Positions 10,766-24,700 of a stretch of DNA of 64,000 bases are shown in pieces. Numbering within the stretch: position 1 is the stretch's first letter; each line of letters starts with the position of its first letter. The stretch is taken from positions 19,068,733 to 19,132,732 of the forward strand of contig NC_053149.1 of assembly GCF_016808335.1 (NCBI RefSeq). Direction: 5' to 3'. Under the pieces are notes generated by a model. The model made no database searches. It saw nothing but the letters and a program-made list of their open reading frames with translations, and had not been told where the DNA came from. The translations under genes and the position numbers were made by a program. This DNA is from Panicum virgatum (lineage: Eukaryota > Streptophyta > Magnoliopsida > Poales > Poaceae).

Positions 10766-13700
10766 ATGCTGCACCACCATAGTGCGCTTGTCTCTGCGCA
10801 CCCAGCGATTCGTTCACCCACTAGGCTTGCTTGTTCTTCCATATTATGTAACAGAGAAAACAGCAGAGCCACCGTTTCACGGTCAACCAACCGTGCAAAG
10901 TTGCTCCTGCTGCGGGGGTGGCCTTCTACAAGGCGGCGGCGCACCATCCCTCTCGCCAGTGGCCAGTCACTGCCAGGATACAGCCCTGACGATGCTGATC
11001 AAAGCCTTCAACCAAGCGACAACATCTCTTTCGCTGCTGCAAAGGAGGCTGTCATGTAAGATCGTCTGTTCCATTATGTGTAAACGGAACCTGCGTCCAT
11101 ACTACTGCTTTGGTTTTCACATGTCTCTTGCTATTTAGGGGCTATAGGCCACATCTATGTTTCTCTATGTGCCAATTTCTATCTACTGGCGTACCATCAT
11201 CATTCTCTTTTGAATCATCCATCTCCCGTTAAAGTAGCGTACAATTGCTAAGTTTGACCTGCTTTTGCCGTGTTGACTTTGATTTTGTACAACCATTCAT
11301 TCTAGTCTTTACAGTTAATTGACATATTTGTGCCTTGTGTAACAATCAGAGGAATAAACAGTGGGCTGAATTCTGGGGGTGTCAGAAGTGAGCTAATTCT
11401 TCTAGCTCTACCGGCAGTCTTTGGTCAAGCTATTGATCCAATGGCGCAACTTATGGAGACTGCATACATTGGTAGATTAGGTAACTCCTTTTTGCTTCTA
11501 TATTTTGTTTTCTTTCACTGTATGCCAGATTGTAGGTTCACTGCTTAAGTTTTATAGCCATAATCCATCCATTGTTGTCTATTCTTGGTACTTCTGTTTT
11601 TGGTAGAAGTAGATTTTGTCCTTATATAAAATAATATGGTAGTGACACCCAACTCAGTGGCACTAGTTTCCAAAAAAAAGGGTAAAATCTGAAAGAAATT
11701 TACTGCAACTACAACATTAGCTACAGTACAGTATGACTGAACTTGAATAATACTACTGTTTCACTCTCTAACAATAAGCAACTATTTGGAATATCACAGT
11801 AGTGATGTATATCAACCCATTTCATGCCTCTTTCTATTTTGATTTGACAGGAATAGGCATATTACTCCATTAACTCAACCATTGGGCATTGGCTAGCATA
11901 CCACCTTACATGTCCTGCATGGCCACTACTCACTTGAAAAAACAGATTCTTCTGGCCCTAGTGTGGCAGTTACAGAAGCACATTATTCTGTAGGAGATTG
12001 TGCACTTTGTGAAATGCCATGCAGAACCTTATGCATGTTAGAGAATCACCTATGTACATTATATGCCTGGTCTTCTGGTGAAATGTATTGTACCTTTACT
12101 TTCTGCATGAAAGCATCTGTTAGTTTTTGCTCACCTTTAGCATATGTTCTGAAAGGTGCATTGGAATTGGCTTCGGCTGGTATTGGTGTATCGATTTTTA
12201 ATATTGTGTCAAAGATCTTCAACATACCTTTGTTGAGCATTGCAACTTCATTTGTGGCAGAGGATATTTCTAAGAGTGCTATCAAGCATCCTAGTTCAGG
12301 TAGCTTAATCATCAGATAAATGCCAATTTTTCAACTTAACATATAGTTGTGTATATACTTGCTTTGTAATTCAGGTGTTAGATTTGATTTCTGATATCAT
12401 TGCAGGAAAATTGGAGCTCACATCTGTATCATCTGCCTTGATATTGGCTGCTGGAATTGGTATAATTGAAGCATTAGCATTGTTCCTAGGATCAGGATTG
12501 TTTCTTAAACTAATGGGCGTGTCACCTGTATGTTTAGATTATGATCCTTATCACCGTATTTTTACTTTGTGTTACAGAGAATAGAATTTGCAATGACTCT
12601 TTGACTGGATACAGAACAAGTAATTTTGCACCTGTTGCAATTAGCTAGATATCTCAGACTAGTCTTTACACAGGTCTCTCCAATGTATAAGCCTGCAAAA
12701 CTCTTTCTTTCATTGAGAGCTCTGGGAGCCCCTGCAAATGTGCTTATGTTGGCAGTCCAAGGTATCTTTCGGGGATTCAAGGATACCAAGACCCCGGTGT
12801 TTTATCTAGGTAACTACCGAGAAATACTATATTGCATTTCCTTTCCCCTTTTTTTCTATGGAAAATTGTAAAATCTATTCTATTGTCAATCTGATTTTGG
12901 GATCCCCGCACAAGTCGTTTTCTTGCAAAGGCCCACCCCTCTTCTTGGCTCCATTGCAAAAACCGCATCATAGCTGCACTCAGCCGATTCTGTCCGCGGT
13001 TTGAGTCAGGTAGCTTGGCCTGTACCCTTAGTAGCTCTGCATTGGTGAAAACGGCTGGAGATGGCTGAGTGTGTGCATGGTGGGGTGCTTTTTGCATTGT
13101 ATACTTGTATAGTCACCTAGCCAGGTTTCTGTTTTTTGTTTACATTTCTTTTACCATTCTTACCTTATATTTATCTGTAGTAATTACATCTGTTGTGTTA
13201 TGAAATATCACATAATTGTCCCTTCGTGCTTTAAGTTGTTCATAAGCAAGTTTCATTTGAACTACATTGTTTCAGACTATTTTCTGATGCCAGATCCGTC
13301 TATTCTTCCACTTCATGATGCCTGTATCATTTTAATAATCTTCAGGATTGGGCAATCTCTCTGCTGTAGTCCTTCTTCCTCTACTTATATATGGCTTTCA
13401 GCTTGGCATAACTGGAGCTGCAATTTCTACTGTTGCGTCCCAGTAAGTTCTTATTATTGGTACTTTGTACTCATAAGTTTGGGTCCCTGAGAGCTGTGGC
13501 TAGGTTCTTACAATTTGAGTCTATCTACGATCATTTCCAATCTTGATGCAGGTACATTATTACAGTTCTTCTTCTTCGGTCTCTTAGTAAAAGAGCAGTT
13601 CTACTTCCTCCGAGACTAGACCAGTTAGAGTTCGGTGGATATTTGAAATCTGGTAAACCTTTTATGCTGTTACTCCGCTAGTCAATTTGCTCGGCTTTGG

Positions 13701-16369
13701 TGCATTCTATATCAAACTTCTTCATAATGTGTCTTTACCAGCTTTGATAGTATCTTTTATTATACACATTGTGCTGTTTATCAGATTTTGGATTTTACTT
13801 CCATGGTGATTTGAACTATTTTGGTTAATTTAGAAATTGGAACCATTCGTAATTCTATTTCTGGCAGCACGATGCATTTAATTTGGTCCATCTCAAATCT
13901 ATGAAACAAAAAAAGTAGCCGGCATGTTCTAGCTGAAGACTGTATTGGCCTTTATAAAGTCCTCATTCTCTGGCCACTTGTATATCTTCGCCATAACCCA
14001 CAATCAATGAGCTAACACATTGAAATATGGAGTATGGACTATGGACATTGTGATAAAAGTATACATTTGTGCTCTTTGCATCTTTGAAACCATTTCAAAT
14101 TAGTTATCTGTATATTAGGACTTAGGAGGAGTATTTACTGTGTGATTAATATTACTATAAATTAAAGCCAGTATTTGCAAGCACCATAAAGTATGCTGTC
14201 AGTGGTAAAATCCAGGCCTGCAGCATAATCTTTTCAGATCTCATGTCAACCTTCTGGGCACAAATATGCTCATGCTCTGTTTTCCTATTTTTCTTCTTGT
14301 TTTCTGTATTCTTTTGGCTTCTTTACCTTCATTATCTATGTATTCTTGGAATTTGTAGGTGGTATGCTGTTGGGGAGAACTCTCTCAATTCTATTAACTA
14401 TGACCATTGGTACATCAATGGCTGCTCGACAAGGCCCAACAGCTATGGCTGCTCATCAGATTTGTTTGCAAGTATGGCTTGCTGTGTCTTTGCTTGCTGA
14501 TGCTTTAGCTGTTTCTTCCCAGGTATGTTTTTTCAGTTTTAGAAATCACCCTCCCTTTTCTTTTGGTTTCCCTTAGGCCTACCGGCGGCCTACTATTCGA
14601 TATACAGAGCCTGCAAACTTCTAGTATATACTTTTAGATACTGAGATTATTCTAGCTCGATGATCTGATCGTTAATGTAGATTTCATATCAGGGGTGCTG
14701 GTGTCCCCAATTGTGAATTTATCATGTTGTAGTCTTTCAAAAATCTGTCAAAACATCATGTATGCAGTACATAAAGTTATGTATAGCTGCAATAATTCAT
14801 TTCCAATTCATCCTAGATGTCAAGAAACAAAACATTTAAGAAGTCAATCTGTCACTGTTCGTCATGTGCTGACTGTAACGTCTTGTTTCTTGAATCTCCA
14901 CATCAAAGATGAATTTAAGATTGAACTTTTCAGGTTTCTGAAACTTTTTGTATACTAAACATATTATTTCTGATGTTTTGTTTTTGAAACATGGCAACAT
15001 GTTGTGTTTACCTATATTTGTGCTAAAGGGGACACCCGAACCCCAACCCCAGGACACCAATGAATTTCTGTCAGATAATGATCTATCATTTGCAATAGTC
15101 CAAGTGACTCTGTTACATTTTTAGGCACTAATAGCAAGCTCTTATGCAATAATGGACTACAAAAGGGTTCAGAAGATAGCAATGTTTGCGTTGCAGGTGA
15201 TTGTATTTTACTTACTTTTAATTTAATTTTAGTTTACAATATGGATGCGCGTTCTTACTATTCTTGCATATTTTTCTCTCTTGCAGGTAGGAGTAGTTAG
15301 TGGATTAGCCTTGGCTGTTGGTTTGTATGCCTCATTTGGCAATATAGCTAGACTGTTTAGCAGTGACCAAGAGGTTCTAATGGTTGTCAAATCATGTGCA
15401 TTGGTAAACCTTCCGACATTACTGTTAGTTTCTATGTCATATGCATTTTTTCTAATGTTAACTTTCATTTCAGTTTGTCTGTGCCAGTCAACCAATTAAT
15501 GCCCTGGCATTCATCTTTGATGGTCTACACTACGGTGTATCAGATTTTGACTATGTTGCTCAAGCAACTGTATGTGAACTATGGCTCTCTAGCTTTTGGT
15601 ATCCTTTGGTTTTTCAATTGTTCACTTATTTCTTGAATTCTCTTACTATAGATTGCAGTCGGGGTCATGTCATCACTGGTCCTGTTATGGGCTCCATCTG
15701 TATTTGGCTTGTCTGGAGTATGGATTGGTTTGACAACACTCATGGGGTTGCGCATGGCTGCAGGCATCTTGAGGTGATAATGTTTATTATTTTATTTTCA
15801 TTTATGATCCGGAAATTTATTTATTTATTCTACTCTATTTTATGATAAACTTATTGTGCTGTTATGTAATCATAGAAATGTAACTACCTCCCTTTTTTCG
15901 TGTTTGTGGTTTAACTAATTTCATTAAGATCGATGTTGGTTTAAAAGTGAAATCGATAATAATAGTCATTGAAGACTGCCTCCCATACTGGTCACCAGGA
16001 AGAGCTTACATCAATGCCAGGAAGCATTGTTTTTTCTTTGATGTTTCAGAGATCCTGCCTGTTTGTGAGACTTTTCAAACCATCAGCGTGGTAGGTGAAT
16101 TTTATGTCATTTTCTGTGTATCAACTGGGACCTGGCTGCAGATGGTTATCTAACACTTCATTTCATGAACACAACCCTCTGGTTGTTAAAGGCACAGTTC
16201 TGTAGTTGCTTATTAGAAGGAACACCTTGACATGTTTTTTTCTTTTTTTATTGATGCAATGCATGCCCTTTTATACGCTGATATTAATTAGTGAACTCAC
16301 TGCGCAAACCTCAGGTTGCTATGGAAACGGGGGCCGTGGTCGTTTTTGCATGAGGGAGCCATAAATTGA
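10766..16369 (+). CDS. DTX45: MATE efflux transporter, plastid-type (DETOXIFICATION 45-like)
   Basis: Multidrug-and-toxin-extrusion family transporter, expected in the chloroplast envelope. Thirteen exons: 10766-11055, 11350-11480, 12156-12299, 12406-12527, 12674-12809, 13346-13442, 13552-13652, 14359-14522, 15125-15196, 15287-15403, 15474-15569, 15652-15773, 16315-16369. All introns are GT-AG and phases agree, giving 548 residues. Exon 1 (about 97 residues) is rich in Arg/Ser/Ala without a membrane segment, like a transit peptide. The conserved core starts in exon 2 (LPAVFGQAIDPMAQLMETAY). Later landmarks are LASAGIGVSIFNIVSK, GIFRGFKDTKTP, GTSMAARQGPTAMAAHQICL and the C-terminal RGPWSFLHEGAIN. 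The substrate cannot be deduced; relatives include citrate and phytohormone transporters. No disabling change was seen. Exon 5 has a dead copy at 27752-28281. Confidence 0.9.
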
Positions 16370-16890
16370 GGTTTGTCAGTTATCAGCCTTTGCAGTTCGG
16401 AATATGTGTTGGTTCTGCAGTATATTTCCAATAATGAACATTGTTAACTTATTACTGGAGATTTGCATAACTGCAAATACTATCTGCCATCAAGTGTAAG
16501 GACTCACTCAGCCCGTACTCTGGTCTCCGGTACGCCCCCGGCTCAAACAAGATCCACATTCATTGCAATTTTTGCTGGGAGAACTCTCAGCTACTGGACC
16601 CTTGGAGCTGCCACATGCTGCTGTCATGTACAAGCACAAGGAGCGATACGGAGTGTCTATGCAGCCAATTATCTCACTTGGCACAGGTGCTTCAGCAGAG
16701 GTAGATTTGGATCCGGTTGGAGGCCATCTGTATATTTTCTGTGGCGTGTTGTTTCCAGATCAATGTCAATAGAGACTAGTTAGTAGTTTCATAATATGAG
16801 AAGGTACCATTGTTCAACACCGTTTTGTAACATTTGCAACGATTTCTATTAATATAGTTGAAGCCGACGTCAATCACGTGCGCTCCTGAA
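16370..16890 (+). other. 3' untranslated region of the MATE gene (probable)
   Basis: No separate gene can be supported. The short frames at 16463-16783 have no recognisable domain and lie where a 3'UTR (perhaps with an intron) is expected. A plausible end is the AT-rich atttctattaatatag near 16840-16860. Confidence 0.4.
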
Positions 16891-18026
16891 AGATTAAATC
16901 TCGAATAGCTACCTAGGGAATAACAGGCTGGACCTCTCAGGTCGCAATGGCTGGGCAGCTGCGAGTGTTGGTGCAGAGAAATCTTTTTCTACCACAGTGG
17001 TTAAGGTACAGACTCCTGATTTTACTAATACTCCTATAGTGAACCAGAAAACGGATAGCAACGATCCAAATTATTGATGTTCGTATATGCTTAACCATAA
17101 ATACGGACATTTGTATCCGCATCATTTTTAAAGTGGACACTAGAATGGATGTACCTGAATTCAAATTTTTTGTATGCAAATTTGAATTTATATTCGATGG
17201 AAATATGGATATGGATGGATTTGTAAATAACAAAGTACATGTTAAGGCAATGTTTTAGCTTCTACACCTGACTCTTGACCGTGGATCCAAATAGTATTTC
17301 CACCACTCATACATTCATTCTTAAGTATGTAACTATATTATTTTAAAACTATTGAAATATAGCTTATATTCAGTTTTAGCAATTGAAAGTTTGTCTCTGT
17401 GACTCATGGCTAATAATCTGATTTTGATAGGGTTATTAATATGCAGTATTGATTTAGTAGATCTAATTTACTAACTTTAGTATATGACTAATTATTTTGT
17501 TTTAGTTAACATGGCCAATAACATTTAATTTAAATTTTGAATAGACTAGATTCAACTTTTTCAAGTACAAATTATTTAAAAGTTTTATAAGTAGACTAAT
17601 TATGTTGAAATATTCTTAATTTGTCTATATGACTAATTTCAACTTGTGACATACTGTAATGTTACTAATATATAGCACACGCTGTATTTTATTAACTAAT
17701 GATGTATTCATAGCCAAAAATCACTCCTATGTAAATTATACAATTATAATACTACTGATTATGTATAATTACTATTATACTAGCAGTTGAAATATCTATG
17801 TACCGATTTTGACTCTACCAATATAGTTCTATTTACCTGAAACCATCGGTAAGCATATAAACTAGATATACTAATCGAATCGTGTTTGTATTTAGGAATA
17901 TTTGGATCTGTATCTGTACTCAAATCGAAGTATGAAAATTAAAACTATCCGAATTGGAATTTTGGTCGAATTGGACCGTAGTGTAGTCTAGTATAGTTGC
18001 GACGTCATGTCCGACACGACAGATTA

Positions 18027-18221
18027 GGGCAATCTCAGTGCACAGTTTCTGGCACAGTTATTTAGATTGAGAACTAGGTAACTGTGTCAGATGAGTTTTA
18101 TGGTGGTGAAACTCTCCTCACATCTCGTGAAACTTTATCCTTCTCTACTCTTGTCATATTAGCAAAATTAATTATATTTAATGTTATAAAATTCTACATA
18201 AAACCTCTATTGAGACTGAGT
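18027..18221. repeat. MITE 1 upstream of NDC80
   Basis: The left end gggcaatctcagtgcacagt and right end tctattgagactgag are imperfect inverted repeats of each other. The block is missing from the duplicated copy at 28282-28445, where the flanks are directly joined; this supports an insertion. Confidence 0.5.
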
Positions 18222-18224
18222 TTT

Positions 18225-18568
18225 GGGGCCGTTTAGTTCCAAACAAAAAATTTTTTGGATGTCACGTCAATAGTTTGACTAGATGTCGGGAGGACTTTTC
18301 GGACACTAATTAAAAAACTAATTTCAGAACTCACTTGGAAACCACGAGACGAGTCTTTTGAGGCCTTTGACCGCATCATTAGCACATGTGGGTTACTGTA
18401 GCACTTATGGCTAATCATTCACTAATTAGGCTTAAAAGATTCGTCTCATCATGTACATCCAAACTGTGTAATTAGTTTTGTTATTTAATTATATTTAGTG
18501 CTTCATACATGTGTTTAAAGGAGAGTTGAAAATTTTTGGGTAAAAATTTTTGATAACTAAACGGCCCC
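18225..18568. repeat. MITE 2 upstream of NDC80, Tourist-like
   Basis: Perfect 14-bp terminal inverted repeats (GGGGCCGTTTAGTT at the left, AACTAAACGGCCCC at the right) flanked by TTT on both sides. An internal foldback around the ctaattaggct word is typical of grass PIF/Harbinger-derived MITEs. It ends about 220 bp before the NDC80 start codon. Confidence 0.85.
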
Positions 18569-18787
18569 TTTGTATCACAAAATACGTCTCCTCATTCTCG
18601 GGATCGGGAGTAGCTGGCCCTGCCTTCCAAGGAAAAGCGGAAGGACCATTGCCTGGTAATCTGATATCACAACTTCGCAAGGGCTTTCACGGAAAAACGG
18701 AAACTCCATTCCATTCCGACCGGCGGTTCCTCTTGCCGCCGCTCCGTTTCAAAAGCCTAAAAACCTCTGAGAAGATCCACGGCGGCC

Positions 18788-21700
18788 ATGCGGCGCGGCG
18801 GCGGCGACCGGCGGCTCCCCAGGTCCTCCCTGGCGCCCTCCGCGGCCGAGGCCACCCCGGCGCTACACTCCAGCGCTATCCCCATCCGCAACCTCAACTC
18901 CGCCTTCTCCTGCCGCGACTCCGACGCCGCCAGCCTCTGCAGCAGCCACCGCGCTTCCTCCGTCGGCGCCGCCCCCAACTTCTCCGACCGCGCCACGCAG
19001 GCCGCCGCGCTCCGCGTCGTCAACGCCTACCTCGCCCCCTCTGTCACGCTCCGCGGGCCGCTCCCTTCCGCGCGCGACATCCAGGCCGCGCTCCGCATCC
19101 TCCTCGAGCGCATCGACATCCCCCCCAACGAGCCCACCTTCGAGGATGACCTCATCCAGGCCCTTCGCGTGCTCGGATGCCCCTACAAGATCACCCGCTC
19201 CGCGCTCAAGGCCCCCGGCACCCCGCACTCGTGGCCGCCGCTCCTCTCCGTACTCCACTGGCTCACCATCTTCGCCCAATATTGCGATGCGGAGGCCTCT
19301 TCCGCCGCCCAAGCCCCATCCAATGATTTCATGCTCTATACCACTCAGGGGTACCGCTACTTCTTGGAGGGGGACGACGACGCCGTTGAAGCCCTCGACG
19401 AGGAGTACCTCTCCAAAGCCCGGATGAACGGTGAGGCTGCCGTGGCAACACTCCGTGCTGTGGAGAAGGAGGCACAGGAGTTGGAGGCCGAGGTGAATAA
19501 GCTCACCTCTTGTCCCTCGCGGCTGGAGGCACTAGAGGTAGAGAAGGAGGCCTTCACTGCAGACGTTCACAAGTTTGAGGCGGTGATGAAGACCTGGCAA
19601 ACTAAGATAGACGAAAGGGAAGAGGAAGTGGTGGATTTGGAGAAGGAGTTGGAGTCGAAAGTGTTGGATGCCCGTCGCATTGCTGCAGAAAATGAAGAGC
19701 TGTTGACGAAAGTGGAAACTCAGGCGGTCAATGTTAGGGATGTCGAGAGGATGCATAGGGAGATGCAGGCAATTGAATGTGACATTGCCCATGCCGAGAA
19801 TGGGAAAGCAGCACTGGAGGATAAGGGCTGGGAGCTTGATGCTAAGCTTGTTACCAAGCTCGAGGAGCTCGAGGTGCTTGCCGAGCGATGCAACCAGGCC
19901 CTCAAAAGGTATGAATGTCCGCAATGTCTACTGTAGTTTCTTCATTCTTTGATTCTGTTGCTCTCCATTCTTCTCGAACCAATTAACCAATTTTACACTG
20001 CTGGGCCGCTTTTTAGGTTGAAACCTGGTATTGATTTTCAGTACATGATAAATTCAAAAGGGTCCTCACCTGCTGAGATGCTAGGTCCTGGTTACAAAAC
20101 AGTGCTGAAACCTGCACTTTTGGCTCATTCTGAGGAGAACAAAAGGATCGCCATCTCAAATCTTGCAGAGTCTGTTGATCTACAAAAGGAGCTGCAAGGA
20201 AGTGCTAAAATCCTGGAGGAGGAAAGGAGTCATATTTCCTTTCTCCAGGCTAAACATGACAAGGTAAGTCTATCGACCGGACTATAATCTAGGTACACAG
20301 TTTGGTGATCAATATTTTCTCTTAGTATGTTATGATGATACAACAACACATAAAATAATTGGTCAGATCTTGATGTAGACCAGTTCCTGGAGTCATACAG
20401 TCACTTCAACTTGCTAAAAGCTTTCCTGCTGATCCTTGTAGTATTTAATTGGCAGTATTTACCAGTAATAAATCCTTTTTAAGCTGTAAGTCACTAAAAT
20501 CACAAATCAGGAAGAATAGTGCTTCCTATAAATGGGAGTGGGCACCGAGCATATTTACGCATCAACTTTGTGGTGAAGAAGCCCTTAGTGTTTGAACTTG
20601 ACCAATCATAATTCATTGAGGCTGTTATTGGAAATTGAAGTTTGGATTTATGTCATGATTATACTTAGATGTGTTGTGATTTGACTTGAGTGTTACGTAA
20701 TCAATGCCTTTTCTAATGATCTACCTTTTCACTTTGTTAAGAATTAGGCAGATCCTTTTATCTTAATATATATTTACTCATGAAATTTATGGTGAAAAAA
20801 CATGAAGAATGGATTTGACTTATGAATTTTTTTATTGTTATTGTAAATCGGATTTTGGATTTGTCCCATGGACTATATTGATGTGCCGTAAATTAGGTTT
20901 TAGGGCTATCTAATCTGTCTTTAGATCCTGAAAGAGATGTAATTTGTGTGGAATAATTGCTTGATTAATTGGGAGATACACAGGTTACATATATAGGGCT
21001 GAGAATAGCTTGGGGCTCAAGAAAACCCCGAAACCAAATCTACTTAGGACTCTATTTAACTATATCTCTAGCTTGGGGCTAAAGGAAACCCCGAAACCAA
21101 ATCTACTCAGGACTTTAACTAACCATATCTCTCTAACCAAACACAGGGCCGGCCGGCTTATACATGCCTAGCGCAGGACCCACACACAAGTATATACAGA
21201 ATCTGTCTAACACGCCCCCGCAGTCAAATCGTCGGGTGACCGAACATTAAGACTGGACCTAAACTCCGTGAAGACGGATGAAGTCAACCCCTTGGTGAAG
21301 ATGTCGGCGAACTGAGATGTCGTCGGGACATGAAGAACACGCACATCACCAAGTGCAACACGCTCCCGAACGAAATGAAGATCGATCTCCACATGTTTGG
21401 TGCGCTGATGCTGAACGGGATTGGAGGACATATAGACAGCACTGATGTTGTCGCAGTACATCAAGGTTGTCTTGCGCAAAGGAGTGTGCAGCTCAGACAG
21501 GAGTTGGCGTAACCAGGTGGCTTCAGCAACTGCATTAGCGACAGCTCGATAGCTCGATACTCAGCCTCTGCACTGGAGCGAGAAATAGTGTTCTGACGCT
21601 TGGACGACCAGGAGATCAGATTATCACCAAGGAAAACCGCATAGCCTGAGGTAGACTTGCGTGTATCTGGACAGCCAGCCCAATCAGCATCAGAGTAGAC

Positions 21701-24700
21701 CACCAAATCTGACTGAGAAGAGGGGCGCAGGAACAAACCCATATGTAATGTGCCACGGACGTAACACAGAATGCGCTTCAGAGCAGTGAGATGAGGCTCC
21801 CGGGGATCATGCATGTGAAGACAGACTTGCTGAACTGCATAAGAGATATCTGGCCTGGTGAAAGTAAGATACTGGAGGGCACCAGCAAGACTGCGAAAAT
21901 CCGTGGGATCTGAAACAGGAGCACCATCAGCTGACAACTTGGGATTCAGGTCTACAGGAGTCGCACATGGCTTGCAATCTGCCATGCCAGCCCGCTCAAG
22001 GATCTAAATCATGTGTTGCCGTTGAGATAGAAAGAGATCTGAACCCACTCGTTGAACCTGCATGCCAAGGAACTGATGAAGGGTGCCAAGGTCCTTCAGT
22101 GAGAATTCCTGTTGGAGAGGTGATGGTGCGCCTCAGAAGATCAGCGGAGGAAGCCGTCAAGACAATATCATCAACATACAACAAAAGATAGACCACATCT
22201 TCGCCACGATGGTAGATGAACAAAGAAGTGTCTGACTTAGTTTCGACAAAACCAAGCTGCAGAAGATGTGAAGCAAACCGGCTGTACCATGCACGAGGCG
22301 CCTGCTTAAGACCATAAAGTGAGCGATTAAGCCGGCACACATAATCTGGATGTGCGGAGTCCTCGAATCCAGAAGGCTGAGCGCAATAGACCGTCTCAGA
22401 CAGATTGTCTTGCAAGAAAGCATTGTTGACATCAAGCTGATGAACAGGCCAGGAGCGTGACAGAGCCAGAGATAGAACCGTCCGAACTGTAGCAGGCTTG
22501 ACCACCGGACTGAAGGTTTCAGCAAAATCAATTCCAGGACGCTGAGTGAATCCACGAAGTACCCAACGAGCTTTATAGTGCTCAAAAGATCCATCAGTCT
22601 TGAATTTATGTTTGAAAATCTACTTGCCGGTGACAACATTACACTGAGATGGTCGAGGAAGAAGATCCCATGTATTATTAGACAGGAGGGCAGAGTACTC
22701 AGCTTCCATTGCAGCACGCCAATTGGGATCAGCGAGGGCGGCACGATACGTCCGAGGAATCGGCGATAAGGGCGCCGCATGATACAGAGCCGACAGGCGA
22801 ATACCACGCTTGGCCCTAGTGACCATGGCATGCTGGTTGGTCACAGGGTTGACTCGGACGGCGCCACGAGGGAGGGGAGCAGCAGGTGTAGCCGTGACGG
22901 GCGCTGGAGCAGCAGGCTGAACCGCGGGGCGCCGAGAGCACACCAAGCCAAAGCGTCCCAGTGGCTGTGCAGCATCAGGACCACTGGGGGAGGATGAAGC
23001 CGTGGGTGACGACGGTGCCGCGCATGGCGCAGCTGAAGTCGGTGAAGAAGTTGCTCATGGCGCAGCAGAGGGCGTCGTGGCCGCGCGTGGCGCAGCAGGG
23101 GGGTCGAGGCCGCGCGTGGCGCAGCAAAGGGCGTCGAGGCCGCGCGTGGCGCAGCGGGGGACGTCGGGGCCGCGCGTGGCGCGGCTGGTGCAGGGACCGC
23201 ATGTGGCGTAGGAGGTACATCGCTGGGAATGGTAGCAACCATGCGGGACTGCATGTTGCTTACGGTAGTACCTGCAGGCAACAAATGCGGTGATGGTGGA
23301 AAAGGAACAACCACCGGATTAGTGAACTCGTCCAAAAAATTGAAATCCGCACGTGAGGGAGTGGGAGATGTTTCCGCAAAGGGAAAGGAAGTCTCCTAAA
23401 AAATCACATGGCGAGAGATGATGATCCGATTAGTATGACGGTCAAGACAGAGATAGCCCTTGTGGTGAGGAGAATAGCCAAGGAATACACACAAGGCGGA
23501 ACGAGGAGCGAGTTTATTTGTGGCGGTGGCAGAAAGGTTAGGGTAGCACTTACACCCAAAGACGCGCAGGTGGTCATATGACGGTGGTGTCCCAAAGAGG
23601 GAGAGATGTGGAGTAGAAAAATCGAGCGTCTTGGTGGGTAGAATATTCAGGAGATATGTAGCAGTGTTAAGTGCGGCAGCCAAAACCTAGGGGGGATGCT
23701 AGCCTGAAACAGAAGGGAGCGAACGCCATTATTAATGGAACGAATAATGCGTTCAGCCTTACTATTCTGTGGTGAAGTATGGGGGCAGGACATGCGCAGA
23801 CGAACACCATTGGCGAGGAAGAAGATGCGCGAGCTGGAGTTATCAAACTCCCTGCCATTGTCACACTGAAGGCCCTGCACACTGGTGTTAAATTGTGTGC
23901 GCACATAGGAAAAGAAATCAGACAAGGTGGAGAAGGTGTCAGACTTAAGGCGGAGAGGGAAGGTCCATAAATAGTGAGAAAAATCATCAAGAATAACGAG
24001 GTAATATTTATGACCCGAGACGCTAGCAACTGGCGATGTCCAGAGATCACAATGTATTAACTCAAAGGGGCGCGAGGCGCGGGATGATGACATATGAAAG
24101 GGAAGACGAACATGACGACCAAGTTGACACGCATGACAAATAGAGTTGCTAGCACTTTTATTACAACGAATGGCGGAAGAGTGTGTTAATCTAGACAAAA
24201 CTTCATGACCAGGGTGCCTGAGACGCTGATGCCAAAGCGAGGAGGTGCTAGATGCTAGGAGGGCGGATGCCGGAAGCTGCAACGGATAGAGAGGTCCGGA
24301 GCTGTTACATCTGACGATCTCGTTCCGAGTGGGAAGATCCTTCACAGAGCAACCAAAGGGGTCAAATTCCACAGTGCAGTTATTGTCGATAGTGAATTGA
24401 CGAACGGAAATAAGATTCTTAATAAGGTTAGGAGAAACCAAAACTTTATTAAGATGGAGGTTATGTGGAAGGACAGTACTGCCGGTGGAGACCACGGGAA
24501 GGAGATTCCCATTGCCAACAATGATAGATGAAGGAGAGTGACTAGAAGGAATAGTGGAGGTCGAGAGTATACCAGCATCGGAAGCCATATGAGTGGTAGC
24601 ACCGGTATCAAAATACCAATCTTGTTGCGGCGGCTGTTGGAGCGACATGGTCTGGAATTGGGCCGCTAGGGCCTGCTGATCCCAGCCCGGAGACAGAGGC

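Larger units (their letters stand above)
16891..18787. other. intergenic region between MATE and NDC80
   Basis: AT-rich, no gene seen. It contains two adjacent MITEs (18027-18221 and 18225-18568). Its segments 17911-18026 and 18572-18630 are duplicated, without the MITEs, at 28282-28445. Confidence 0.55.
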
